This document shows positions 35,870 through 46,200 of a stretch of 64,000 nt of DNA, piece by piece. The number at the start of each line of letters is the position of its first letter. Position 1 is the stretch's first letter. The notes below the pieces were generated by a model. That model searched no databases. It had not been told where the DNA came from and saw only the letters and a program-made list of their open reading frames with translations. The translations under genes and the position numbers were made by a program. Source of the stretch: Alphaproteobacteria bacterium (GTDB taxonomy: Bacteria; Pseudomonadota; Alphaproteobacteria; CAJXXZ01; 1604HC). The stretch is from assembly GCA_023898705.1 (NCBI GenBank), contig CP060235.1, positions 434,001 to 498,000 on the forward strand. The letters are read 5' to 3'.

Positions 35870-37768
35870 TCACTGAGTTCTCCTTAATACTTTGAGTATT
35901 GCTTTATGTGGTACAGATACTTTCCCGGCCATCAATTCTTTCATTTTTTTCTTTCCCTTTTTTTGCTTTTCCAATAATTTTCTTTTTCTAGTGATGTCTC
36001 CTCCATAGCATTTTGCAGTAACATCCTTTCTCAATGCAGGTATAGTTTCTCTTGCTATTACTTTGACCCCTATGGCAGCTTGTACGGCAATTGGAAACAG
36101 ATGTTTGTCTATAGAATCTTTCAATGATAAACAAACCCACCTTCCATAAGATTCAGCGTTACCCTTGTATATCATGGTAGATAATGCATCTACTTGGACT
36201 CCATCAACTAATATGTGCAAAGGGACTATGTCAGATTCTCTGTAATCATCATTTTCATATTCAAAACTGCCATATCCCTGGGTAATAGACTTTAATTTAT
36301 CATGAAAGTCAAATATGATATCTGCTAGTGGTAACTTATATTTCAAAATACATCTTTTAGAATCATCTGTTAACCCTTCTAAATATTCTAACCCTACTTG
36401 CTCTCCTCTTTTGTCTTCACATAAGGCTATACATGTTCCTAAGTAATTTTCTGGAGATATAATAGTTACATTTACCCATGGTTCTTCCAATTTTTCAATT
36501 TTTTGCCTCTCTGGCAACTCTGAAGGGTGGTTAATGAAGGAGACGTCTCCATTTTGCTTGGTCATTTTGTATTCGACAGAAGGTGCGGTCATTAAAACAT
36601 TCAAATCAAACTCTTGTTCCAATCTTTGTTGAATCACCTCTAGATGTAGTAATCCTAAAAATCCACATTTAAATCCAGACCCTAACGTTGGCATATTAAC
36701 TTTCTCTACCGTTAAGCTTCCGTCATGTAACTTTAATTTTTCCAGTGATTCTTTCAAAAGTTTGTAATCAACAGTATCTATAGGATAAATGCAACAGAAA
36801 ACAGATGGTTTTATGGATTGTAAACGCAAAATAGGAGTGTTAATTTGGCTGTTTTTTAATACCATGGTGTCCCCAAGAGTTATATCAGATAGCGTTCTGA
36901 TGTTTGCAATTACAAATCCTACCATTCCAGAGCTTAAATGTTGTAATGTTTTTTTCTTGGGCGTAAAAACACCCACTTGATCTACTGTATACGAAGACTG
37001 ACCATTTAACATTCTAATTGACATTCCAGGTTTAATGTAACCATCTATCACTTTGATCATTAAAATTATTCCCAAAAATTGGTCAAACCATCCATCAAAT
37101 AAAAGAGCTTTGAATTCCTTGTTTAATTCGCCAACAGGGTTAGGAAAAGTGTCAATTATCTTTTGAATTAACTGTTCAACTCCTGCACCAGTTTTGCCAG
37201 ATACTGCTAAAATATCTTCATATATGCCTAATAAATTATGAATTTGTTTGGTGGAACTTTCAATATTAGATGAAGGCAGGTCGATTTTATTTAATACAGG
37301 TATCAAAACTAAATTTGCTTCAATAGCCTTGTATATGTTTGCAATAGTTTGAGCCTGTATTCCTTGTGTAGAATCAATTAAAACAATAGCGCCTTCACAC
37401 GCTATTAGGGATCTACTTACTTCATAACTGAAATCAACATGTCCAGGTGTATCAATTAAATTAAGTGAATAGTCTTGATTCTGATATGTATATTGTAAAG
37501 ATACAGTTTGGGCTTTAACGGTAATCCCACGCTCACGCTCAACATCTAAAGAATCTAATATTTGCATTCTTAAATCTCTCTGATCTACTCCTTTACAAAT
37601 TTCTATTAGCCTGTCAGATAGAGTAGATTTCCCATGGTCTATATGGGCTATAATAGCAAAATTTCTTATTCGTGTGATCGGCGTAAAATTCTGAGTGTTC
37701 TTAAGATAATCGTCAAAGTCTACTTTATCTTTAACATTTTGTAGCTTAAGGTTTTTTTCATTATTCAT
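35870..37768 (-). CDS. lepA: elongation factor 4 (LepA)
   Basis: A 632-residue ribosome-dependent GTPase. The G domain begins with RNFAIIAHIDHGKSTLSDRL, then ERERGITVKAQTVSL, DTPGHVDFSYEVSRSL and VLNKIDLPS. The C-terminal LepA-specific domain is seen in HILVDGVQVDALSTMIYKG, and the ending ITRKRKLLEKQKKGKKKMKE is the LepA hallmark. The N terminus is about 25 residues longer than usual. Its start overlaps pheT by 8 bases, so it is probably co-transcribed with the rpmI-rplT-pheST genes. Confidence 0.97.
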   Translation of the reverse strand: MNNEKNLKLQNVKDKVDFDDYLKNTQNFTPITRIRNFAIIAHIDHGKSTLSDRLIEICKGVDQRDLRMQILDSLDVERERGITVKAQTVSLQYTYQNQDYSLNLIDTPGHVDFSYEVSRSLIACEGAIVLIDSTQGIQAQTIANIYKAIEANLVLIPVLNKIDLPSSNIESSTKQIHNLLGIYEDILAVSGKTGAGVEQLIQKIIDTFPNPVGELNKEFKALLFDGWFDQFLGIILMIKVIDGYIKPGMSIRMLNGQSSYTVDQVGVFTPKKKTLQHLSSGMVGFVIANIRTLSDITLGDTMVLKNSQINTPILRLQSIKPSVFCCIYPIDTVDYKLLKESLEKLKLHDGSLTVEKVNMPTLGSGFKCGFLGLLHLEVIQQRLEQEFDLNVLMTAPSVEYKMTKQNGDVSFINHPSELPERQKIEKLEEPWVNVTIISPENYLGTCIALCEDKRGEQVGLEYLEGLTDDSKRCILKYKLPLADIIFDFHDKLKSITQGYGSFEYENDDYRESDIVPLHILVDGVQVDALSTMIYKGNAESYGRWVCLSLKDSIDKHLFPIAVQAAIGVKVIARETIPALRKDVTAKCYGGDITRKRKLLEKQKKGKKKMKELMAGKVSVPHKAILKVLRRTQ

Positions 37769-39836
37769 ACTTACACCCTATTTCTGTAATAGCTTCTACT
37801 AGTTGCTTACTATCCAATTCTATCTCTTCACTCGTTTGAGTACTAGATAGATTATCCCAAGTTAATCTGATTCCTACTGATTTTTCTTCATTTAATTTTT
37901 TGCTTTTGAAAATATCAAAAATACTTATTCTAACTCTATCATTAAACTTATCTTTTATGGTATCTATAACTTTAGATACAGGCGTATTCGCTGGTACCTT
38001 AATAGAAAAATCTTTGGAATTTACTTGGTGATAAGTGCCTGTGTTGTATCTAATATAAGCCTGTTTGCTATCTATGTTATTTAAGTTAATTTCAAAAATA
38101 AAAATTTTGTCTTTGAGCTTTTTATTATTTAGATTACTAATTTCCTTTAATGAACAAATAGATTTGCCCTGTAATTTCCATACGCAACCATCAGTTAAAT
38201 TTGAATTACTATCGTATGCAATATTGAAAGTATTTAAAAACTCTTCTACCTCAGTCTTACATGAAAAAAAGTCTAGTTTCATATCCCAAGTTTTGAATTG
38301 GTCAATCCATAAGCAACATAAGGAAGTGTATTCAGATTCGTTTGTAAACACTTTCCCAATTTCAAAAATTTTATTGCATTGCCAATTATATCTGATGTAC
38401 TTCTTGGCTACATCCAACACATTATCGCTTAAAGATATCCTTAGATATTTTTGTTTGATAGTCATAGGGTTATCTATTTCTATGGAGTTGTCTGAATATA
38501 TATTAGTAAATGGCATATTTCTAACTTCTGTAAATCCTTTATAATACCAAAAATTTTTTACCTCAGCATAATCTAGTTCGTTATCGAATGTAGATTCTAT
38601 AGGTTTCAAACTCTTAAGTTCAATTCTATCCAACCCATAAAATCTGATGATTTCTTCAATTAGGCAATACTCATCCAATATATCATTCTTTCTATGCAAT
38701 GGTGCTTTGACATTAACTGAGTTCTCATTGCTATTTATTATTATAAACCCTAACTTAGTTAGAGCATAAATAGCTTCACCAGGAGTGTAAATGGAACCTG
38801 AAACCCTATTTAGGTCCTCGAACTGTAGAGATATTTCATTTTGGGTTTCATATATTAAACTACATTCTATACTGTCTATTCTTAAGTTGCAGTATCTCTC
38901 TAGCAGTTGGATAAGGTAATAAGCAGCATTCTTAGCTTCAGATGTATCTCCATGAGAGTATTGTAAATATTTGTTCTGATTATGCAAAATAATTAGGTGA
39001 ATATATTTGAATTCTCCTGAGAAATAGTTTTTAGACCCAAAGTCAGAATCTGGCTTTGAAAATTCTTGTATACCCATATTTGAAATAGCAAATTTATATC
39101 CGAAACACAAGCTAACGTAGTTGATTATATTTTTAAAACAAGATGTATCTATATGTTCTTTTGAAAAATTTAATCTCTGTTTGATAAAAAATGGAGTTTT
39201 ATTTGTATCTTCCAGCGTATCAATTTTGATAGAAATAAAAGAAAAATTTTGGGGATGATTAGATTTGTTAATTTTGATTGTACTATTTTCAAATTTATTC
39301 AATCTTTCATTGTTTATTTCTTTACATAGGCCAACTATATTTAAAACATCTTTTCTATTTGTTGTAACTTCTATCTCATAAGATTCGCTTAAATCTATTA
39401 AATCTTCTATTTGTGTATGTAAATTTGTATATGCTAAATCAATAATACCTTCATCATCACCATTTATATCCAATTCCTTGCACGAGCATAGCATCCCATT
39501 GCTTTCAACTCCTCTAATTTTGGTTTTTTGGATTAACAAATCATTACCTGGAATCACGGTTCCTACAGGTGCAAAAATGGTAAACATGCCCTCATATACA
39601 TTACTAGCTCCACATACTATTGTTTCGCACCCGCCGCTAAATTGAATTTCACATATATTTAGCTTGTCAGCATTTGGATGTTTTGTAACTTTTGTAATTT
39701 GACAAATTTTGAACTTTTCATAATTTTTTTTAATTTTTTTATGATTAATTTCAAACCCTCTGTTTAATAAAAAATCCTCTATATTCTCAATGTCAAAATT
39801 ACAAAAATCCTTTAACCAATTTATAGTAAACTTCAT
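37761..39836 (-). CDS. pheT: phenylalanine--tRNA ligase beta subunit (editing module eroded)
   Basis: A 691-residue beta subunit of the alpha2beta2 PheRS. The N-terminal EMAP/OB domain is present (NICEIQFSGGCETIVCGASNVYEG, about residues 57-80), as are the B5 domain (SLQFEDLNRVSGSIYTPGE..ALTKLGF) and the C-terminal FDX-ACB domain, which binds the anticodon stem (YHQVNSKDFSIKVPANTPVSKVI). The protein is about 100 residues shorter than normal. The missing part is the B3/B4 editing module: the conserved VDxTNYVMLELGqPLHAFD reads NIINYVSLCFGYKFAIS (about residues 236-252) and no MGG or other editing-site motif follows. It is 2 bases after pheS and overlaps lepA by 8. Confidence 0.92.
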   Translation of the reverse strand: MKFTINWLKDFCNFDIENIEDFLLNRGFEINHKKIKKNYEKFKICQITKVTKHPNADKLNICEIQFSGGCETIVCGASNVYEGMFTIFAPVGTVIPGNDLLIQKTKIRGVESNGMLCSCKELDINGDDEGIIDLAYTNLHTQIEDLIDLSESYEIEVTTNRKDVLNIVGLCKEINNERLNKFENSTIKINKSNHPQNFSFISIKIDTLEDTNKTPFFIKQRLNFSKEHIDTSCFKNIINYVSLCFGYKFAISNMGIQEFSKPDSDFGSKNYFSGEFKYIHLIILHNQNKYLQYSHGDTSEAKNAAYYLIQLLERYCNLRIDSIECSLIYETQNEISLQFEDLNRVSGSIYTPGEAIYALTKLGFIIINSNENSVNVKAPLHRKNDILDEYCLIEEIIRFYGLDRIELKSLKPIESTFDNELDYAEVKNFWYYKGFTEVRNMPFTNIYSDNSIEIDNPMTIKQKYLRISLSDNVLDVAKKYIRYNWQCNKIFEIGKVFTNESEYTSLCCLWIDQFKTWDMKLDFFSCKTEVEEFLNTFNIAYDSNSNLTDGCVWKLQGKSICSLKEISNLNNKKLKDKIFIFEINLNNIDSKQAYIRYNTGTYHQVNSKDFSIKVPANTPVSKVIDTIKDKFNDRVRISIFDIFKSKKLNEEKSVGIRLTWDNLSSTQTSEEIELDSKQLVEAITEIGCKYE

Positions 39837-39838
39837 TT

Positions 39839-40804
39839 TTATCTCCTAGATGAATAATTTTGTAACCAAGGATAATCATTAGTTACGAAATTTCGCATAT
39901 TATTAATTCCAAATTTAATCATAGTGATTCGTTCTAACCCTATTCCAAACGCAAATCCATTTTTATGTCCATAGGATGATAATATATTCTTTCGTATTAT
40001 TCCAGCTCCCAATATCTCTAGCCATTTACCGTTTTCAAACTTAACATCAACTTCTACGGATGGCTCTGTGAAAGGAAAATAGCCAGGCCTTAATCTAATC
40101 GATATATTATCATTTTCAAAAAACTTTCTTAAAAAGTTAAGTAAAAAATATTTTAATGTTGCTATAGAAGCTTCTTCATCGATCACAAAACCTTCTATTT
40201 GATGAAACATTGGTAGGTGAGTTGCATCATCATCTCTTCTATAAACATCACCGATTGAATATACTCTAAAATTATTTGTGTACTTTTGGGATTCCAAAGC
40301 TCTAATTTGTACTGCAGTTGTGTGTGTTCTTAATACGTTGTTTGCAGTGAAAAAGGTTTCTTTTGCATCTCTGGAAGGATGATTATGATCAATATTTAAA
40401 GCGTCGAAATTGTAGTAAGTATCTTCCACGGATGGTCCTAATTCATACATAAAACCAAAATTTTGCATAATCTCATGGATTTGCTTAATTGCGAGAGTTA
40501 AAGGGTGCAAACTTCCTTTGTTCACATAAACAGGTATAGAATAATCAGTCTGTATACTTTCACTTTGATCTAGATTTTCATTAAAAGAAGAATATAGGCT
40601 AGTAACCAGATTTTTCAATTTATTAATTTCATATCCATGCTTCTTTTTAGATTCTGCATCTAAATGCTTGAGCTGATTTAGAAGCTCGGTTAAAATTCCA
40701 TTCTTCCCTATAAACTTAGACTTAAAATGATTAGCCTGATTTGCGCTATCAACTGTCTTAAATTCTTTTGTTATTTGATCTTGTAATTGAATGAACTCAT
40801 TCAC
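39839..40804 (-). CDS. pheS: phenylalanine--tRNA ligase alpha subunit
   Basis: A 321-residue catalytic subunit of PheRS. After an N-terminal coiled coil come HPLTLAIKQIHEIMQNFGF, DNFDALNIDHNHPSRD-like DTYYNFDALNIDHNHPSRD, motif 2 YRRDDDATHLPMFHQIEG and the phenylalanine pocket FPFTEPSVEVDV, with WLEILGAGIIRKNI and motif 3 GFAFGIGLERITMIKFGI at the end. Length is typical of the family. It lies 2 bases after rplT and 2 bases before pheT, in the common rpmI-rplT-pheST order. Confidence 0.97.
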   Translation of the reverse strand: MNEFIQLQDQITKEFKTVDSANQANHFKSKFIGKNGILTELLNQLKHLDAESKKKHGYEINKLKNLVTSLYSSFNENLDQSESIQTDYSIPVYVNKGSLHPLTLAIKQIHEIMQNFGFMYELGPSVEDTYYNFDALNIDHNHPSRDAKETFFTANNVLRTHTTAVQIRALESQKYTNNFRVYSIGDVYRRDDDATHLPMFHQIEGFVIDEEASIATLKYFLLNFLRKFFENDNISIRLRPGYFPFTEPSVEVDVKFENGKWLEILGAGIIRKNILSSYGHKNGFAFGIGLERITMIKFGINNMRNFVTNDYPWLQNYSSRR

Positions 40805-40806
40805 TT

Positions 40807-41157
40807 TTACGCCTTGGTTAAGCTATTAACCAGATTCTTAAATGTTTCAGGCTCTAATATAGCCATTTGAGAAAGAACTTTTCTATTTAGTTCCAAGCCT
40901 GCTTTAGAAACCAGATTCATAAACCTGCTGTAATTAAGTCCCATAGATCTGACAGCGGCACTGATTCTCTGTATAAATAAAGATCTAAACTCTCTAGTCT
41001 TTTGTTTCCTATGGTCATATGCATGTTGCCAAGCCTTCTCCACTCTGTTTCTAGCAATTCTGTAACAAGTAGAAGATCTGCCTCTAAATCCAGAAGCATA
41101 AGCCAAAAACTTTTTGTGAGTCTTTCTTTTTGTTACTCCTCTTTTTTGTCTTGTCAT
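40807..41157 (-). CDS. rplT: 50S ribosomal protein L20
   Basis: A 116-residue basic, early-assembly 23S rRNA-binding protein. The N-terminal TRQKRGVTKRKTHKKFLAYASGFRGRSSTCYRIARNRVEKAWQHAYDHRKQKTREFRSLFIQRI-type pattern (basic helical extension with GFRGR and the FR.LFI.RI block) is diagnostic. Length matches the family. It lies 3 bases after rpmI and 2 bases before pheS. Confidence 0.98.
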   Translation of the reverse strand: MTRQKRGVTKRKTHKKFLAYASGFRGRSSTCYRIARNRVEKAWQHAYDHRKQKTREFRSLFIQRISAAVRSMGLNYSRFMNLVSKAGLELNRKVLSQMAILEPETFKNLVNSLTKA

Positions 41158-41160
41158 CTC

Positions 41161-41361
41161 TTACATACCTCCATAAGGCAAAGCTTTAAGCACTGTCCTT
41201 AGATGTGAACAATGTAAACCGCTTAATCTCCTATTTTCTACCTTCAAACTAGTAGGTCTTTTTCTTTGATTATGTCTTTTAAAAGCATTGCCCCTCTTAA
41301 TCCTACCATGAGCAAATATCAACCTTTTAGCAAGAGATTTTTTCGTTTTTAATTTATACAT
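41161..41361 (-). CDS. rpmI: 50S ribosomal protein L35
   Basis: A 66-residue basic ribosomal protein. The start MYKLKTKKSLAKRLIFAHGRIKRGNAFKRHN matches the family pattern pKmKTkksaaKRF..T..GKikr..a...H, with KR..L........L. ending. It is the first visible gene of the rpmI-rplT-pheST-lepA run. infC, which usually precedes it, is absent here: the divergent thioredoxin gene lies upstream instead. The start is preceded by a GGGTGAAAG Shine-Dalgarno stretch. Confidence 0.94.
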   Translation of the reverse strand: MYKLKTKKSLAKRLIFAHGRIKRGNAFKRHNQRKRPTSLKVENRRLSGLHCSHLRTVLKALPYGGM

Positions 41362-41505
41362 CTTTCACCCTATAGAGAGAAACATATCATGTTTTTGATT
41401 TTTGTGCAAACCTTTTTGAGTAAAAATCTGACTATTAATTGCAAAATAAATAAATTTATCGTGACTTTTATACTAAAAAGAATTAAGCTTTATTCTGGAG
41501 GCGAA

Positions 41506-41844
41506 ATGAACGTTAAGTCAGCTATTCAATTAAATCAAGATTTGATTGATAAAATTTTTACTTCGGATAAGGTTACCGAGGATTGTATTGTCGATTTTGG
41601 TGCGGCGTGGTGTGGACCCTGTATGGCATTTGAACCTATCTTTGAATCTGCTGCGAAGAAATCATCTATAAAATTCTATAAACTTAATATAGATGAAAAT
41701 AGAGAGTTCGCAACTTCTTATGGAATAATGACTATTCCAACATTGATCTTATTTTATAAAGGTGAAGAGAAGTCTAGAAGGTCTGGAAGTATGGATGAAG
41801 CAAGTCTGCTTAAATGGATTGATTCTGTAATTAAAGAGAATTGA
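41506..41844 (+). CDS. trxA: thioredoxin
   Basis: A 112-residue thioredoxin with the active site WCGPC at residues 35-39, after IVDFGAAW, and the cis-proline loop IMTIPTLILFYKGEE. It is a cytoplasmic disulfide reductase. The start is placed at MNVKSAIQLN because a strong GGAGG lies 6 bases before it; an upstream ATG at 41389 would add 39 residues of no family counterpart. A hairpin terminator follows at 41871. It is divergent from rpmI. Confidence 0.95.
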   Translation: MNVKSAIQLNQDLIDKIFTSDKVTEDCIVDFGAAWCGPCMAFEPIFESAAKKSSIKFYKLNIDENREFATSYGIMTIPTLILFYKGEEKSRRSGSMDEASLLKWIDSVIKEN

Positions 41845-41870
41845 AATTTTAGATAAGATGAATTTAAAAG

Positions 41871-41894
41871 AAGCATGACGAGTCGTGTTTTGAT
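41871..41894 (+). terminator. rho-independent-like terminator after trxA
   Basis: AAGCATGA (41871-41878) pairs with TCGTGTTT (41883-41890) around the loop CGAG, with two G-U pairs, and is followed by a T-rich run (TTTTGATTTT overlaps the stem end). It lies 26 bases after the thioredoxin stop. The stem is AT-rich but the position suits a terminator. Confidence 0.5.
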
Positions 41895-41988
41895 TTTGAA
41901 GTGAGTGCGATATGCAACAAATGGTTAATTAAATTCTTTTCATGTTGTAATAGTCGCTTTTTTTTACTTTTTACGGTATAAACTTTAT

Positions 41989-43077
41989 ATGAGTTTTTCA
42001 TGTGGTTTTGTTGGCTTGCCTAACGTAGGTAAGTCTACTCTTTTTAATGTGGTAATGAAAAAGGTTATTGCTGAAGCTTCAAATTATGCTTTTTGTACTA
42101 TTAGTCCTAATAAAGGTCAGATTGCTATTTATGACGAAAGATTAGATAGAGTGGCTAATATTGAGAAATCGCAGAAAATTATATATCCAACTTTAACTTG
42201 TATTGATATAGCTGGCTTGATTGAGGGTGCTAGTGAAGGGAAAGGGCAGGGAAACAGTTTTTTAGGTTGTATTAGAGAGGTAGACCTTATTATGCATGTG
42301 GTTAGGTGTTTTGATGATGATAATGTCATGCATGTAGAAAACAGCATCGATCCTGTACGTGATGTCCAATTAATAGAAATGGAACTTATGCTTGCTGATA
42401 CAGATATTTTAAAAAAAATGCTAGAGAGAAGAAAGAGTAAGTTGGACTCAAAAGAGCAACTTTTAGCAGAGAAAGCTTTAGGATTTTTGGAAAAAGAGCT
42501 GTATTTAAGTTCATGTGATTTTAATACTGACGAAAGATTATGGCTAAAACAAAAAGGAATGATTACGATATTACCTAAGCTTTATGTCGCAAATATGAGA
42601 GAAGATGAAATTGTCATGGGAAACGCTCACCTAGAGAAATTAAAGCAAGCTTTTCCTCATGATATTATTATTAATATTTCTGCAAAATTAGAGGAAAGTT
42701 TTTTAACTCTTAATGAACAAGATAGATCGCAAATGTATGACATGTATGATTTGAAAGAAACTGGCTTGAATCTCGTTCTTAAAACTGGTTATAACATGCT
42801 AGGCTTATTAACTTTTTTTACTGTTGGACCTAAAGAGGCGAGAGGGTGGAGTATCATTAAAGGTGCTACAGCACCGCAAGCAGCCGGTAAAATTCATACT
42901 GATTTTGAAAAAGGTTTTATTTGTGCTGAAGTTGTGGCTTATGACGATTTTGTTCAGTACAATGGCCATCAGGAATGCAAAATTCTGGGAAAAATCAGAC
43001 AAGAAGGTAGAAAATATATAATGAATGATGCCGACATTTGTTATTTTAAGCATAATGTTGATAAAAGCAAAAAGTAA
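41989..43077 (+). CDS. ychF: YchF/OLA1 family ATPase
   Basis: A 362-residue Obg-like P-loop ATPase. Walker A is GLPNVGKSTLFN, DIAGLIEGASEGKGQGNSFLGCIREVD follows (switch region), and the specificity motif NMRE (VANMREDE), in place of NKxD, favours ATP over GTP as in the family. The C-terminal TGS-like domain ends with FTVGPKEARGW and AAGKIHTDFEKGFICAEVVAYDDF, both characteristic. It binds ribosomes and is linked to stress and redox responses. It stands alone between trxA and the giant coiled-coil genes. Confidence 0.96.
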   Translation: MSFSCGFVGLPNVGKSTLFNVVMKKVIAEASNYAFCTISPNKGQIAIYDERLDRVANIEKSQKIIYPTLTCIDIAGLIEGASEGKGQGNSFLGCIREVDLIMHVVRCFDDDNVMHVENSIDPVRDVQLIEMELMLADTDILKKMLERRKSKLDSKEQLLAEKALGFLEKELYLSSCDFNTDERLWLKQKGMITILPKLYVANMREDEIVMGNAHLEKLKQAFPHDIIINISAKLEESFLTLNEQDRSQMYDMYDLKETGLNLVLKTGYNMLGLLTFFTVGPKEARGWSIIKGATAPQAAGKIHTDFEKGFICAEVVAYDDFVQYNGHQECKILGKIRQEGRKYIMNDADICYFKHNVDKSKK

Positions 43078-43232
43078 TTATAGCTTGAGCGTAGAAATTA
43101 TCTATCTTTGCTGGGTGTTAACCAAAAATTATTTTTAGCCTTTAAGTATATAGTTTTTATAAAAAAAAGAAGACGAATCTTATCAATTTATTGATATGTT
43201 TATATCAAAATTATTCCAATATTTGGAGGATA

Positions 43233-46200
43233 ATGAAATATAGCAAGAAATTACTTATATGCACTTGTATAATTAGTGCTTACAATTTAGCTGGTAGGAA
43301 AATTGATTTGGTAGATAGGAATTTTATACCTAATTTAATTGAGAGTTTTAGCTCTGCTAAATCTATTTTAAAAAAAAGCGAAGGCTTTTTAGTTTTTCTT
43401 GATGATACTAAATGGTTATGTCATGATAATAAAATTTTTGAATTAGGTGAATCCGCTCCTAGAACCACCTCTTTGAATGTTTTAAAGACATATAAGACTG
43501 GTCAATATATTCAATGTCATGATGTAGCAAAGGCAGTACAAGCATTTAATGATTCTTCAGATAGTGATCAGTTTATAGGTAGAATTTTTGTGGATTGGGA
43601 CAAATTGCGTTATCGTGATGATGTTTTTACAACTGTAGCAAGGAAGTTAGATGTTGAAGATACTGCTGATAAGCATAAAATTACTGATTGGACATATCAG
43701 ATTTTTCAAAGTGAGAGAAGGAATTTTCTAGAAAACTTTATACCATTTTTATTTGTTGATGATGCTAAGGAAAATAAGCATGAGCTACTTAAACTAATAA
43801 TAGATAATAAAGAGGCTATCTTAAATGGATCTACAGGATTGCAAGAAATTTATGATTCTATTAAAGATTCGGCTAAATTTGAGCAAAATCAAGCAAGTAT
43901 AAATAGAGCAAGATATTTGGCTAATTTTTACAAAAAACAGAAACTAGAACTAGAAACCTTTGCTAATAGGTTGGAAGAAAATAAGAATAATTTGGGAACT
44001 TTTAATCAAACTTTAGAGTCAGTTGTGGATGAAAGTGAAGCTAATTTGATCAATCATATAGCTAATGTAATACATCAGATTGTTGATAAACTCAAAAATC
44101 TTAATAAGCTTCCTGAATTATTGTCAGGAAAAAAGTTAAGTAATAATCAAACGATTAAACAAATCTTAGCAGCAAAATTAAATGGATTGGCTCCTTTAAT
44201 TAACTTGGATTCAGAATTTAACGATGCTGGAGCTGATATAAATAAGCTAGATGCAATTATACAGAAAGTCAAAAGTATGAATAGTGTTAATATTCTTACT
44301 GAATTGCAGACATGGATGCAGCAACAAGATGACTTGCAAAAGCATATTGCTAATCAGAATGATTTAACAATGGTTGACATGTTGTTGGATGATCATAAGG
44401 CAAGCTTGGGTGATATAGAATACTATATAGGTATTTTTGATTCATTAAATACAGTTGATTCAGTTGAAGCTATTAGAGCAAGAGTAGAATTTAAATCTTC
44501 TGAATCAAATATCAAATTCATTAATTATAATGATGAACTTCAATATTTGTTAGAGGCTTATGCAAATTCTAGTATAGCAAGTGAAGACAGTTTTAATCTT
44601 GCAATGCATCAAGCTGGTATAATTGGTTCTGATGGTCAGTTGATCACCTATGATACATTTTTGGCTAATTCTACATATCTTGGATTGAATCCTAATGTTA
44701 TAGATATAAACGTACAATTTGCCAATTTTATCATTAAAAGATATAACGATTACGTTCAAAATTTCTATTTTACTCCTTATATGTCTGCTAAAATTGATAC
44801 ATTAACTAATTGGATCGATAGGGTACTTGATTTTACGTATGCTTCTAAAAAAGATACTATTTTACCAGCTGTTAATGCAACGATTACAAATAGTCTTGAT
44901 TTAAGTGAAAATAATGTAGGTAGAGCTGATATACAAAACAAGCTTAACTCCAGAATTGGCCTTACGCAATCTACAAGTGATAAGTTGAACTTACTAAAAG
45001 AATTATCTGAAAGTATTAGGCAGGAATTAGCAAAGTATTATGCTGATCTGCAAGCCAACGTATCTACGTTTTCTATTGATAATACAGTAAATACACGATT
45101 GCAGAATGCTTTAAATAATTTGATCACTGATAATGAAGAAGGTGAAATAACCAATATAGTTAATGAAGTTATTCGTGATTTTGATCAATTCAACGAGCAT
45201 AAAGCTAGATTGGATGAGCTAACTGCGACAATAGTTGGATTGACTACTAAAAGGGATGAATGCGTAAATCAGCTTAGTCAAATCAAGCAAGATCCTGAGG
45301 CAGCTTCATATTTTGATGCAAATGGTAAGTTAAAAATAGATGTGGTAGCTCAACAAATTAGTGATTTAGAAGCACAAATCAATACACAAAATGGTGAGGC
45401 TGATGTTCTTCAAAACAAAATTAATGATGCAAATCAGGAAATAGCTGAATTGCAAGGTGAACAGAAAGCTAAGAATGAGCAAATAGAGGACATTAATAAG
45501 GAGATTGTTGCTTTATTTGCTGTTACTAATTTTAATGAATTTGGATTTGATGTTGATTATACTAAAGATTCAGAGTTATCAGAAATTCAACTGTTGATTG
45601 AAGAAATAAATGGTGAAAATACAATAGCAGATGAGGATAGAGATGACTATCTAGACGATGAAGATAAGATTAATGCATTAGAGGTATTAAAATCCGTTGA
45701 GCAACTTAAAGTTTATTTTGAAGGGAAATTGAGTAATTTAACACAATTAACTGATCTTTCTACGGAAGAAGAGGATGCACATAAAAACACAATCAAATAT
45801 TGTGAAGTAAGAATAGCAAAATTGCATGGTAAATTAGAATTTCTAAAACAGCATGAAAGCAAAGTGCTAGAAACAAGTGAGATACAAAATAAGCTTGATG
45901 GGCTGGCAAATGATATTTTGATGAAAACAGAAACCATAAATAATGATAATTTAGCACTAACAGCCATTACTGGTAATATAGAGCATGCTAACAATTTAGC
46001 AAACAAACTGGAAGATGCCATAGATAAAGCTAAAAGTTTAGATGCAATTAATGAAAACATAAATCAAAATGAACAATCATCTGAATCGATACAAGCATTA
46101 ATTGATAAGGCTACTGAGTTTCAGGGTATGCATGCAGGATGTTTAGAAAACTTTGCAAATTTTGTAAGGCATGATGTTATATTAGATTTAAGTAATCAGC

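Noticed and set aside
41389..41505. Upstream start for thioredoxin
   Set aside because: It adds 39 residues unrelated to the fold, whereas a strong GGAGG precedes the ATG at 41506.
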